Position numbers and translations under genes: made by a program. This document shows, one piece after another, positions 19,991 to 28,291 of a stretch of 64,000 nt of DNA (within the stretch, counting starts at the first letter, position 1; every line of letters begins with the position of its first letter). Origin of the DNA: Erwinia tracheiphila (GTDB taxonomy: Bacteria; Pseudomonadota; Gammaproteobacteria; Enterobacterales; Enterobacteriaceae); NCBI RefSeq assembly GCF_021365465.1, contig NZ_CP089932.1:4712001-4776000 (forward strand). Direction: 5' to 3'. Under the pieces are notes generated by a model. The model ran no database searches and was not told the origin of the DNA. It saw nothing but the letters and a program-made list of their open reading frames with translations.

Positions 19991-20266
19991 ATGGCTAAAG
20001 TTGATGTCGTCTGCCCTCAGTGCAATGAAACTCATGCTGTACGATGTAACGGACATTCAGCATCCGGCGCCCAACGTTACATCTGCAAGCATTGTTCAAA
20101 GACCTTTCAGCTCAATTTTAGCTACTCCGGTGCCAAACCAGACACACACCAGACCATTGTTAATATGGCCATGAATGGTTCCGGATGTCGCGATACCGCA
20201 CGGGTCCTCGGTATCAGCCTCAATACGGTTCTGCGGCACTTTAAAAAATTTCGCCAAAGCAGGTAG
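19991..20266 (+). CDS. insA: IS1 InsA protein
   Basis: 91 residues. An N-terminal zinc finger (CPQCN and CKHC) and an HTH (NMAMNGSGCRDTARVLGISL) match IS1 InsA, the repressor and frameshift partner. The A6 tract at 20243-20248 (TTTAAAAAATTT) is the programmed -1 frameshift site leading to InsAB'. Confidence 0.93.
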   Translation: MAKVDVVCPQCNETHAVRCNGHSASGAQRYICKHCSKTFQLNFSYSGAKPDTHQTIVNMAMNGSGCRDTARVLGISLNTVLRHFKKFRQSR

Positions 20267-20688
20267 CTGAGAATATCGACCCCGAAACGGAGGTTGTTAT
20301 CTGCTGTGAAGCCGGTGAACAATGGCCTTACGTGCGGTGTAAAAGCAATCCCCGGTGGTTGTTCTATGCTTATGACCGTATCCGCAAACGTGCTCTGGCC
20401 CATGTCTTCGCCCCGAGAAATGCCCCGACCCTGCAACGATTGCTGGCCCTGTTAAGCAAATTTAACATTGCCTTTTATATGACAGATGCCTGGCCGGTTT
20501 ATAAAGTTCTGTTAAGTGCAACAGGCCACGTGGTGAGCAAGAAATATACCCAACGGACAGAACGACATAATCTTAATCTTCGCACACATATCAAACGACT
20601 GACCCGCAGAACAATTTGCTTTTCGAAGTCAGAGGAAATGCACGATAAGATCATCGGTTGGTATCTTACTCTTCATCATTATCAATAA
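19991..20688 (+). CDS. insAB': IS1 InsAB' transposase made by -1 frameshift
   Basis: After slipping at the A6 tract the frame reads KQVAENIDPETEVVICCEAG and runs without a stop to HHYQ at 20688. The second frame carries the catalytic core (WLFYAYDRIRKRALAHVF; MTDAWPVYK; YTQRTERHNLNLRTHIKRL). No lesion is seen, so the element may be active. The join is given as one span; the shift is near 20248. Confidence 0.88.
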
Positions 20689-20817
20689 ATCTGCGTCACG
20701 ACCGCGTCTGCTGTATACCGATGATGATGACGAAAGTGATACCCGGATGAACCACCAAATCAGGGACACGGACAGACCACTTGCTTTGAAAGCTGCGAGT
20801 ATACCGTTCATCCGGCA

Positions 20818-22131
20818 GACCCTGTAAATAATTCTGTGTATCTGCCACCGTATTAAAGGTGATCGCTCAGGCGGTCACCAAACTCGATAATAAAGCGACT
20901 CATTGCCAGCCGCCAGTTCTGGATCGGCATACTCCATTTTTTCGAGGCCGACTGGATTGCCAGATATATCACCTTGCGCACTGAGTCATCTGTCGGGAAC
21001 ACTTTGCGTTTCTTTATCGCTGCCCGGATAACGCTGTTCAGCGACTCGATGGCATTCGTGGTGTAGATAGCCTTACGTATATCTGGTGGATAACCAAAGA
21101 ACGTATTGAGATTTTCCCAGTGTGCACGCCAGCTTTTGCTGATTTGCGGATATTTGTCGTCCCAGACATCAGCGAACTTATCCAGGGCCATCAGCGCTGC
21201 TGCTTCTGTCGGAGCCTGATAAACCGCTTTCAGACCGCCAGTAACGGCTTTATAGTCCTTCCATGACACGTATTTCAGGCTGTTGCGTACCATGTGAATA
21301 ATGCACAACTGGATATGCGTCTGCGGGTACACGCTGTTTATCGCATCCGGAAAGCCCTTAAGGCCATCCACGCAGGCAATCAGGATATCCTGGAGACCTC
21401 GATTCTTCAGCTCAGTCAGCACGCTGAGCCAGAACTTCGCACCTTCATTTTCTGCGAGCCACATGCCCAGTAATTCTTTCTGGCCTTCGGTGTTAATACC
21501 CAGAGCAAGGAATACGGCTTTGTTAATTACAGTGCCACTGTGGCGAACTTTTACGACAATACAGTCAAGATAAACAATGGGATACAGAGCATCCAGCGGA
21601 CGGTTTTGCCACTCAGATACCTGCTCTTTCACCGCATCAGTGACTTTCGATATCAGCGTGGGTGAGACGTCCGCATCGTACATTTCTTTGAAGGTGGCGA
21701 CAATCTCCCGGGTGGTCATGCCTTTTGCATACAACGACAGGATCTGACTGTCCATCTGCGTAATACGTGTCTGATTTTTCTTAATAAGCTGAGGTTCGAA
21801 GGTGCTTTCACGATCACGTGGTGTACTGATTTCAATCTCACCATCGTCGCACAACAACGTTTTTGACGAATAACCATTGCGGGTATTTGAGCCTGTTTTG
21901 GGTGCGTTCTTTTCGTGTCCGATGTGGTCAGTCAGCTCAGCATTGAGCGCAGTTTCAACTGTAAGCTTCGTCAGCATGCGGGAAAACTGGTTGAGATCGG
22001 CTTCGGTTTTCAGCCCCTTAGCCAGTTCAGCCGCAAGGGCTTTGAGTCTTTTTTCGTCCATAATTACCTGTCTCCGTTATCGAAATGAAGATATCAAAAA
22101 CAGGCAGATACACAATTTAAATTACAGGCTC
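20818..22131 (-). mobile_element. Complete IS256-family insertion sequence
   Basis: 1314 bp. The terminal inverted repeats read GACCCTGTAA on the left and the complement of TTACAGGCTC on the right, each continuing to TGTGTATCTGCC about 17 bp inside. One full transposase gene is on the minus strand. The size and transposase length (402 residues) fit the enterobacterial IS285-like group. Confidence 0.92.
20853..22061 (-). CDS. IS256-family (mutator-type) transposase
   Basis: 402 residues, uninterrupted. The DDE residues can be placed in YPIVYLDCIVVK (first Asp), LIACVDGLKGFPDAI (second Asp) and TTNAIESLNSVIRAAIKKRK (Glu), and the IHMVRNSLKYVSWKD block is a hallmark of the family. The start MDEKRLKALAAELAKG is preceded by GGAGACAGGTAATT. 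It is likely functional. Confidence 0.95.
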   Translation of the reverse strand: MDEKRLKALAAELAKGLKTEADLNQFSRMLTKLTVETALNAELTDHIGHEKNAPKTGSNTRNGYSSKTLLCDDGEIEISTPRDRESTFEPQLIKKNQTRITQMDSQILSLYAKGMTTREIVATFKEMYDADVSPTLISKVTDAVKEQVSEWQNRPLDALYPIVYLDCIVVKVRHSGTVINKAVFLALGINTEGQKELLGMWLAENEGAKFWLSVLTELKNRGLQDILIACVDGLKGFPDAINSVYPQTHIQLCIIHMVRNSLKYVSWKDYKAVTGGLKAVYQAPTEAAALMALDKFADVWDDKYPQISKSWRAHWENLNTFFGYPPDIRKAIYTTNAIESLNSVIRAAIKKRKVFPTDDSVRKVIYLAIQSASKKWSMPIQNWRLAMSRFIIEFGDRLSDHL

Positions 22132-22321
22132 ATCCGGCAGTTTCATCTGTTTATCAACAAGAACAGCCATTTGAAAAAGATCTGAGTTTCAGAGGTGATG
22201 AAAACCTCAGATTCTGACTAAGGCTAACCTCTATTAGCTCTGGCGTTCTCAGCTTCTGTCTCTTTCTTGCTGATTCATTCGTATAGTCATTCCCATCAAA
22301 ACTACACAAGAGGAAACGACT

Positions 22322-22528
22322 ATGAATCAGCACACTACCCGCCTTATTCGTTTACCAGAGGTTCTGCATCGCACTGGATACGGTAAAGCCTGGATCTATC
22401 ACCTCATCAACCAAAATCGTTTTCCTTCCCCAGTTAAAATCGGTTCGCGCTCTGTTGCTTTCATTGAAAGTGAAGTAGACGAATGGATTCAATTGACTAT
22501 CGAAAACTCACGAAAGCACATTGGCTGA
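22322..22528 (+). CDS. AlpA-family phage/island transcriptional regulator
   Basis: 68 residues. The pattern RLIRLPEVLHRTGYGKAWIYHLI, then FPSPVKIGSRSVAFIESEVDEWI, is the MerR-like winged helix of AlpA regulators that control integrase or excision genes in P4-like satellites and islands. AGAGGAAACGACT before the ATG is a good ribosome-binding site. Here the nearby integrase is broken, so its original target is gone or elsewhere. Confidence 0.9.
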   Translation: MNQHTTRLIRLPEVLHRTGYGKAWIYHLINQNRFPSPVKIGSRSVAFIESEVDEWIQLTIENSRKHIG

Positions 22529-22700
22529 TTAAATTAATAAAGACCTTTCTTTGGAAAAGAAAAAAACGCAATTCATTAATATTGTAAAAAAAATAAACAA
22601 TTAAAAAGGGATATATTTTACATAAAAATTTACAGGTTAAAATTAACTTAGTGTTTCTATGGCTTAGAGGTTAATTGGTAAGTATTAGGTAAATAGAATA

Positions 22701-23440
22701 TTAAATCTCCTCGTGTTGCGGTGACTGGCGGGCCAGTTCCTGCAGGAATGCCTCGGGTCTGGCCGTGTCTCCCGTCTGCAGCATCCAGTTCATCAAAGTG
22801 ATCAGCTGCTCATCGGTAGTGTAACCCGCAATCAGCAGGGTGACCAGATGTTCGGTCAGCTCAACCAGGTCGCGGGTTTGTGCGTGCTTCAGCATCAGTT
22901 CCAGCAGGGCCATCCGGCTGTGCTTCATGATTTCATCGTCATCGATGGTGCCAACATCGATGACGATGAAATCACCGGTATACAGTTTTCGTGCTGTTCC
23001 CGGGCTGGCAAACAGCTCTGTCCAGTTCAGCGTATATGGCCAGGGGCTGCCCCGTCCGTGGGAAAACAGCAGCGGAATAACCAGCGGCAGCTGCTCATGG
23101 CCGGCGTCCAGATGTTTCTGCATGGCGGCAATGGAGTACCGCATGAGTCTGAACGCCATATGCCTGTCCGGACTACTCTGGTGCTCAATGAGCGTATAAA
23201 TGTATCCCTCGCCATCGGTGGTTTTCAGGGAGTACAGCACGTCGGCAAAACAGGTTCGCAGATTTTCCTCAATAAAGGAGCCTGACTCCAGCTGCAGGGT
23301 GGTCAGGTCACACAGCTGCAGCAGCTCTGCGGGCAGATGCAGGACCAGAAAATCCCGGGCGGTATCCGTATGGGTCAGGAAGGTTTTAAACAGCCCGTCA
23401 TGGGGAACGACTTCCCGCCCTTTCCTTTTCTACCTGACAT
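22701..23440 (-). pseudogene. Rpn-family recombination-promoting nuclease, frameshifted and C-terminally truncated
   Basis: The protein matches the PD-(D/E)XK Rpn/YhgA-like family: VPHDGLFKTFLTHTDTARDF, LESGSFIEENLR, then LIEHQSSPDRHMAFRLMRYS. The start ATG at 23440 (MSGRK) is out of frame with the rest. Adding one A to the run near 23426 would join them as MSGRKRKGREVVPHD. The C-terminus stops at QSPQHEEI about 50-90 residues early for the family. Both lesions suggest an inactive gene; the first could also be a sequencing slip. Confidence 0.75.
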
Positions 23441-23549
23441 TACGCGTCTCCGTTGGTTTAAGTGTGCTCATCTGGCAGTATTATACCGGTGCAGAGGTCC
23501 TGGTACCTTCTGTTTCACAGGGGACCGGTCCGGGGTGGTTCGGTCCCCT

Positions 23550-24083
23550 TTATTCTGGTAACCCCGGACTGACTGCAACGTCACGCAGGCGCATGATGGT
23601 TTGTCGTGAGGTTCCAAATTCGCGGGCAACGGCGCTGATACTGGCTCCCACCTTCAGGTGTTCAAGCGCGGCCTGCTGTTGCTCCGGGTTCAGCGCCAGT
23701 GGCCGACCAAACTGTTTGCCTGCTGCTCTGGCCCTTGCCAAGTCAGAATATGTGCGCTCAATCAGCAGGTCTTTTTCAAACTCTGCCACCGCCCAGTGCG
23801 AGACAGTGTACGCGAATATCGGACGCTGCCAGCTGCTCCACGGTCTTCCGAACGTCCATTGCGTCACGGCCCAGGCGATCAAGCTTGGTCACTATCAGCA
23901 CATCGCCATTTTCCATACGTTCAAGTAACCGGGCCGTTCGCTGGCGGTCACCGAACCGCTGATTTGTTCCTAAATCAGGCGCCGGGGTTTAACGGTAAAG
24001 CCAGCTGCTGCAATTTCCCTGCGCTGATTTTCTGTGGTCTGTTCCAGTGTGGATACCCGACAGTAAGCAAAAACTCGTGACAT
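23550..24083 (-). pseudogene. Serine recombinase (resolvase/invertase) pseudogene
   Basis: From 24083 the complement reads [20 protein letters not shown], the catalytic N-terminus with its serine. Then there is an in-frame TAG after TVKPRRLI, a frameshift before [21 protein letters not shown], and a deletion after VHCLALGG that removes the segment before [17 protein letters not shown]. The C-terminal HTH ([21 protein letters not shown]) ends at 23550. At least three lesions; not functional. Confidence 0.85.
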
Positions 24084-24107
24084 GGCGTCATTTTATGTAC
24101 GAAATGA

Positions 24108-24935
24108 ATGTACGAAACTAATTACACTAAGTTTTGGACAGGTGCGACAAACACTGTACGAAGCCAGTCGTTTTTGTACATACCATTAGCGACCCCAAAT
24201 CTAGGTGGCAAAGCTGGCCGCACAAAGCGCTATGTCCTCGATATGCTACTGGACTGCGACATAGCCGAAATCCCCCTTACAAACCTCTCAACCAGCCACG
24301 TTATCGAACACTGCCGCCAGAGAAACGGCGCTGGTGCTGGCCCTTCCACTGTTAATCACGATGTAAGTTACTTATCTTCTGTTTTAGTTTTAGCTTCAGC
24401 TAAACCTGTCTATGGTATTGACTACACAACCACCCCCGCAACCGATGCAAGACCACTCCTGATCTAGATGGGGCTGACAGGAAAATATAAACGCCGTAGC
24501 CGACGCCCGGTAAGTGACGAGCTGGATAGATTGTTGGAAGGACTGGAAGCACGAAGCGATCACGTCGCAGCTAAAATCCCCTTCGTTGATATTCTCAACT
24601 TTTCAATCCTCAGTTGCATGAGGGTTGGAGAAATGTGCAAAATCCGTTGGGAAGACGTGGACGAAAAACAAAAAGCGGTGCTGGTGAGAGACAGAAAAGA
24701 CGCGCGCAAAAAATCGGGTAATCATATGCTGGTTCCGCTGCCTGGCGATGCGTGGAGCATAGTGCAACGCCAGCCCAAAACCAGCGAGTTAATTTTCCCC
24801 TACAATTCCCGTTCCGTAACGGCGGGTTTTCAACGGGTCAGGAACGCCCTGGGTATTGAAGATTTGCGCTACCATGATCTGCGCTGCGAAGGAACCAGCC
24901 GCCTGTTTGAAGCGGGATTACGCGCACCATTATAA
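24108..24935 (+). pseudogene. Phage-type tyrosine integrase pseudogene
   Basis: The N-terminal part (24108-24467) and C-terminal part (from 24468) are in the same frame, separated by a TAG at 24465-24467. The core has the first catalytic Arg in LSCMRVGEMCKIRWEDVD and the H-x-x-R box in YHDLRCEGTSRLFEAG, but the gene stops at RAPL, before the second His and the nucleophilic Tyr. It cannot be active. It probably once mobilised this island. Confidence 0.88.
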
Positions 24936-25500
24936 TTGCCCGCAGCCAAAGCACCGAGCAGAGCAAAAAACAGGACCGATCAGACAACAGAATGAGAATT
25001 CCTGATTAATATACTGATTTTTTTATATTTTTAATTTCTACCCATCCAGATAAGGAATAAGTGCACAGCGAAAACACGTACAGTGAGAGACTGATTACAT
25101 AATGAATATAAAGGCAATCATTCATTCCTGCGAATTAAGTAATAATAAAGTGGTTTATCTGGTTAGTGCTGTTTTATTTATCTGTTACGGACCTGAGAAA
25201 ATAAGACTAGGATGCACTTTTTTTGCCCCGAAACTGGCCCGCGGCTTTAAAAACATTGTCAGGAAGATATCGCGCGATAAATAACATTAGCGGCATTAAA
25301 AAGAAAACGTATAATACTGAATTAACTGGCACCACCCATTAATTTCATTAACACACCACCAATAATGCAAATTACTGTGTTTTTCATTGGTAAATGCCCA
25401 AATCAGGGCAATTTTGCAGCGACATAATGGCTTCTGGCTGAGAATTCGGCGTTTTACATTGAGCGTGATAACATAACAAACCGATCTGGCTCTGGAGTAA
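24936..25500. other. AT-rich gap between island and zur
   Basis: It contains one 60-codon frame (25102-25284, MNIKAIIHSCELSNNKVVYL and on) with a hydrophobic segment VVYLVSAVLFICYG. It has no recognised homology and no good ribosome-binding site; it may be a gene remnant. Nothing else is convincing. The zur promoter must lie in the last 150 bp. Confidence 0.35.
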
Positions 25501-25503
25501 ATG

Positions 25504-26019
25504 ATGACAGTAAACACCGCTGAAAAAATTCTTTTGCAGGCCGAAGCACTCTGCCAACAACGCAGCGTCAGGCTGACACCTCAGCGGCTGGAAGTGCTTC
25601 GTCTGATGTGTCAACACCAGGGCGCCATCAGCGCGTATGGCCTGCTCGATTTACTTCGCGTCAGAGAGCCACAGGCAAAACCGCCTACCGTTTATCGTGC
25701 GCTGGACTTTTTACTGGAACAGGGTTTTGTACATCGTGTTGAGTCCACAAACAGCTACGTGGTGTGTCATCATTTCGAGCAGCATTCCCATGTTTCCGCC
25801 ATGCTTATTTGTGATCGCTGCGGAGCAGTATCAGAGCAGCACGCCGATGGAGTGGAAAAAATATTAAAAGCTTTGGCTCTGCCTTCAGGGTTTATTCTGA
25901 CTAACAGCGTTATTGAGGCACATGGCTTGTGCAAACTGTGTGTCGAAGTGGAAGCCTGTAAACATCAGGATGCATGTGAACATGATCATGCACTGTCCCC
26001 CCGGAAACGCGGGCGTTGA
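25504..26019 (+). CDS. zur: Zinc uptake regulator Zur
   Basis: A Fur-family repressor of zinc uptake genes with zinc as corepressor, 171 residues. An N-terminal winged helix (RLTPQRLEVLRLMCQHQGAI) is followed by the dimer/metal domain with CDRCG and CKLC cysteine pairs and a His/Asp/Cys-rich tail (ACKHQDACEHDHA). Two adjacent ATG codons (25501, 25504) are possible; MTVNTAEK was preferred by family similarity. It lies next to yjbJ-dinF-lexA as in E. coli. Confidence 0.96.
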   Translation: MTVNTAEKILLQAEALCQQRSVRLTPQRLEVLRLMCQHQGAISAYGLLDLLRVREPQAKPPTVYRALDFLLEQGFVHRVESTNSYVVCHHFEQHSHVSAMLICDRCGAVSEQHADGVEKILKALALPSGFILTNSVIEAHGLCKLCVEVEACKHQDACEHDHALSPRKRGR

Positions 26020-26141
26020 CTACGGGTGTTTTAAGGAATTATTGATACTCAAGGCCGTTATGTAGGGAGGAAAAGCAACCAGCGTACAGACACATCCCTG
26101 TGCCACCAACTTTGAAAATCATACCTCAACGGTGATTATTT

Positions 26142-26346
26142 TCAGAAGTGGTGATTGTTATGGCTTTCCCAGTCACTGAGTTCTTTCTCTGCCTGATCCT
26201 TAGCGTAGCCGTAACGTTCCTGTATTTTACCCACCAACTGATCGCGCTTACCTTCCTACTACGGTCATATAGTCGTCAGTGAGCCTGCCCTCTTTCACTT
26301 CACCTTTAATCTGTTTCCAGTTGCCGCTGGCTTCATCTTTATTCAT
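26142..26346 (-). pseudogene. yjbJ: yjbJ, CsbD-like stress protein, frameshifted
   Basis: The complement from 26346 reads MNKDEASGNWKQIKGEVKEG, then RLTDDYMTVVGR and a stop. One base off, the frame resumes as EGKRDQLVGKIQERYGYAKD and ends DWESHNNHHF at 26142. This is YjbJ (CsbD family, about 69 residues), with a single extra G near 26257 and a short deletion where E. coli has KEQWGKL. The position between zur and dinF is conserved. Confidence 0.85.
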
Positions 26347-26608
26347 TTGCGTTATTCCTTCAACCAGACGTTAACAGACTTGGTGATATCGTTTCAGAAA
26401 ATCTACGATTGCAAAATTATGCGCTATGAAATACTGAAATTACAGTTAAATACAGTATAAATTTTGCAAATCACACGAATCAGGATTGAAATTGCTACCG
26501 TTATTGATTGGATAAGAAAAAAATTAACAAAATCAGGACATAAGAGGCGAAAAGGTTGAGTAACAGAATATGTCAACTGGCAAACCAGTTATTGTTGCGC
26601 CAGTGATT
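26347..26608. other. Intergenic remnant between yjbJ and dinF
   Basis: No gene is recognised. The 3' part still encodes the decayed end of dinF on the minus strand (HWRNNNW after the premature stop). Confidence 0.4.
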
Positions 26609-26990
26609 TCACCAGATTGCCCCGAGGGTGACACCACGCATTATCAGAAAAACAGTAACTTCCAGCCACAAACCGTGATTGTCCAGGATCGGCACGGTAA
26701 AGAGTGTTAAACCATAGCTACAGACTGAAATCAGCATACCGTTACGCATCTCTCTGGCACGCCTGGCGCGAATAAACATGCCGTCCGGCAGATAACATAT
26801 ACCCCACAGACTGGCAGGATCGATTGCCAGAACCCACCGCCACGCCGCCAAGATAGCTGGCATTATTAAGATGATCGGTTACAACGGTATCAACCAGACC
26901 AAGGAGTGGCACACTGATATTGGACAGGATCATTGGCAATGCCAGCCGCCAAAGATGCCTGTCAGAATGACTGAAGAATCGCATCATCAC
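26609..26990 (-). pseudogene. dinF: dinF, MATE-family transporter, mostly deleted
   Basis: The N-terminus reads FFSHSDRHLWRLALPMILSN and continues through VPLLGLVDTVV to YLGGVAVGS. It then jumps out of frame to the C-terminal ASLWGICYLPDGMFIRARRA and NHGLWLEVTVFLIMRGVTL. Roughly 300 internal codons are missing, and after GAIW a TGA replaces the expected Arg codon, with recognisable HWRN beyond it. DinF is SOS-induced with lexA in E. coli; here only lexA survives. Confidence 0.88.
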
Positions 26991-27078
26991 CCACTGGCTG
27001 ACGGAGTTACAATTCAGCCCTCAGCACAATGGGGCGCGATGGCCAGCAAAAACAAAAAGTCTTTTTGTGAACAGATGC

Positions 27079-27687
27079 TTACAGCCAGTTACCGTTACGA
27101 ATCACACCGACTGCCAGTCCCTCGATAGAAAGGATTTGTTTGTTAAGATCGACGACGATCGGCTGAAAGTCGCTGTTTTCAGGCAGAAGCTGTACGACAT
27201 TCCCCTGTTTCTTCAAACGCTTCACGGTGACCTCATCATCAATGCGCGCGACCACAACCTGCCCATTATGCACATCCTGCGTTTTATGCACGGCAAGCAG
27301 GTCACCGTCCATAATGCCAATGTCTTTCATCGACATGCCACTAACGCGCAGCAGGAAATCTGCGCCAGGCTTGAACAAGTCAGGATCAACCTGATAGTGC
27401 CCTTCGATGTGTTGTTCCGCCAGCAAAGGCTCACCTGCCGCAACGCGACCAATCAGAGGCAAGCCTTCATTTTCTTCCATCATCAGACGGATACCCCGCG
27501 AGGCACCAGAGACAATTTCAATGACGCCTTTGCGCGCCAGCGCTTTAAGATGCTCTTCAGCCGCATTAGGGGAACGGAAACCAAGCTGGGTTGCGATTTC
27601 TGCACGCGTTGGCGGCATCCCAGTCTGATTAATGTGTTCACGTATCAGGTCATAAATCTGCTGCTGCCTTGCTGTTAATGCTTTCAT
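27079..27687 (-). CDS. lexA: SOS repressor LexA
   Basis: 202 residues, as in E. coli. The N-terminal winged HTH is followed by the self-cleavage site Ala84-Gly85 (GRVAAGEP), nucleophile Ser119 (VSGMSM) and general base Lys156 (TVKRLKK), all at the classical positions. On RecA activation it cuts itself and releases the SOS genes. Two LexA boxes lie just upstream, so autoregulation is retained although the downstream dinF partner is broken. Confidence 0.98.
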   Translation of the reverse strand: MKALTARQQQIYDLIREHINQTGMPPTRAEIATQLGFRSPNAAEEHLKALARKGVIEIVSGASRGIRLMMEENEGLPLIGRVAAGEPLLAEQHIEGHYQVDPDLFKPGADFLLRVSGMSMKDIGIMDGDLLAVHKTQDVHNGQVVVARIDDEVTVKRLKKQGNVVQLLPENSDFQPIVVDLNKQILSIEGLAVGVIRNGNWL

Positions 27688-27695
27688 CCCGCCCC

Positions 27696-27731
27696 CTGGT
27701 TGTTTATACAGTCAACTGTGAGTATATACAG
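27696..27731 (-). promoter_or_regulatory. Two LexA boxes upstream of lexA
   Basis: CTGT-N8-ACAG at 27716-27731, and its neighbour, whose complement is CTGT-N8-CCAG, at 27696-27711. This tandem arrangement, including the imperfect second half-site, matches the two SOS boxes of E. coli lexA. They sit 9-44 bp before the ATG. Confidence 0.95.
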
Positions 27732-27793
27732 GTATTTGCACATTGAAAACTAAAGTTAGGCAAAAGACAGCCATCGATAAAGTTATGCGAGCG

Positions 27794-28162
27794 CTAGAGA
27801 ACATGCGCGAACAGCAACGTACCCCAGACAAAGATGGCCAGCAAGATAGCCAGTAAAACAGCCGCCGACCCCATATCTTTGGCTCTGCCGGACAGCAGAT
27901 GGTAGTTACTACCGGTACGATCGACTACGGCCTCAATGGCGCTGTTGATCATCTCGACAATCATAATCAGCCCAACAGAGCCAATCATTAACACCCGGCT
28001 TATTGCATCAATGTCCAGCCAGCAGGCAATGATAATAGCTACGATCGCCACCACGGCTTCCTGACGGAAAGCCGCTTCATTCTGCCAGGCAGCACGGATA
28101 CCTTTCCACGAGTACCCAACCGCTTTAATAATGCGAGTCAGTCCGCTAACACTGTTTGTCAT
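27794..28162 (-). CDS. dgkA: Diacylglycerol kinase
   Basis: A small trimeric inner-membrane kinase that returns diacylglycerol to phosphatidic acid. 122 residues with three membrane helices. The signature EMINSAIEAVVDR carries the catalytic and Mg-binding residues (Glu70, Asn73, Glu77). It is divergent from plsB, another phospholipid gene, across 129 bp; the order plsB-dgkA-lexA is conserved with E. coli. Confidence 0.97.
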   Translation of the reverse strand: MTNSVSGLTRIIKAVGYSWKGIRAAWQNEAAFRQEAVVAIVAIIIACWLDIDAISRVLMIGSVGLIMIVEMINSAIEAVVDRTGSNYHLLSGRAKDMGSAAVLLAILLAIFVWGTLLFAHVL

Positions 28163-28291
28163 GTTTGAAAAAACCTTTATATCGTAATAACGTCAGCAAA
28201 CAGGGCGAGCACATTTCGCGTCACCACAGATCTCAATGGCGCTTTCTGATATGCTTGCAGCGTTTTGCTAACAAGAGGTTTCATATTGTCT

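Larger units (their letters stand above)
19938..20703 (+). mobile_element. Complete IS1-family element
   Basis: 766 bp, close to the 768 bp of IS1. The ends are inverted repeats: GGTCGTGACGCAGACTT on the left and the complement of AATCTGCGTCACGACC on the right. It encodes InsA and, by frameshift, InsAB'. The expected 8-9 bp target duplication is missing: TAAAATATC on the left, GCGTCTGCT on the right. One flank is therefore not original, as after an IS1-mediated adjacent deletion. Confidence 0.92.
20810..22139. repeat. 8-bp target-site duplication of the IS256 element
   Basis: ATCCGGCA occurs at 20810-20817 and again at 22132-22139, directly flanking the element. IS256-family elements make 8-9 bp duplications, so this fixes the element's borders and indicates a simple, recent insertion. 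Confidence 0.9.
20704..22188 (+). pseudogene. C-terminal fragment of an unknown protein, interrupted by the IS256 element
   Basis: To the right of IS1 an open frame reads RLLYTDDDDESDTRMNHQIR and then PLALKAASIPFIRQ up to the IS256 element. If that element and one copy of its 8-bp duplication are removed, the frame continues in phase as FHLFINKNSHLKKI and ends at a TGA near 22185. So IS256 inserted into a reading frame whose N-terminus was already lost to the IS1 junction. I do not recognise the protein. Confidence 0.6.
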
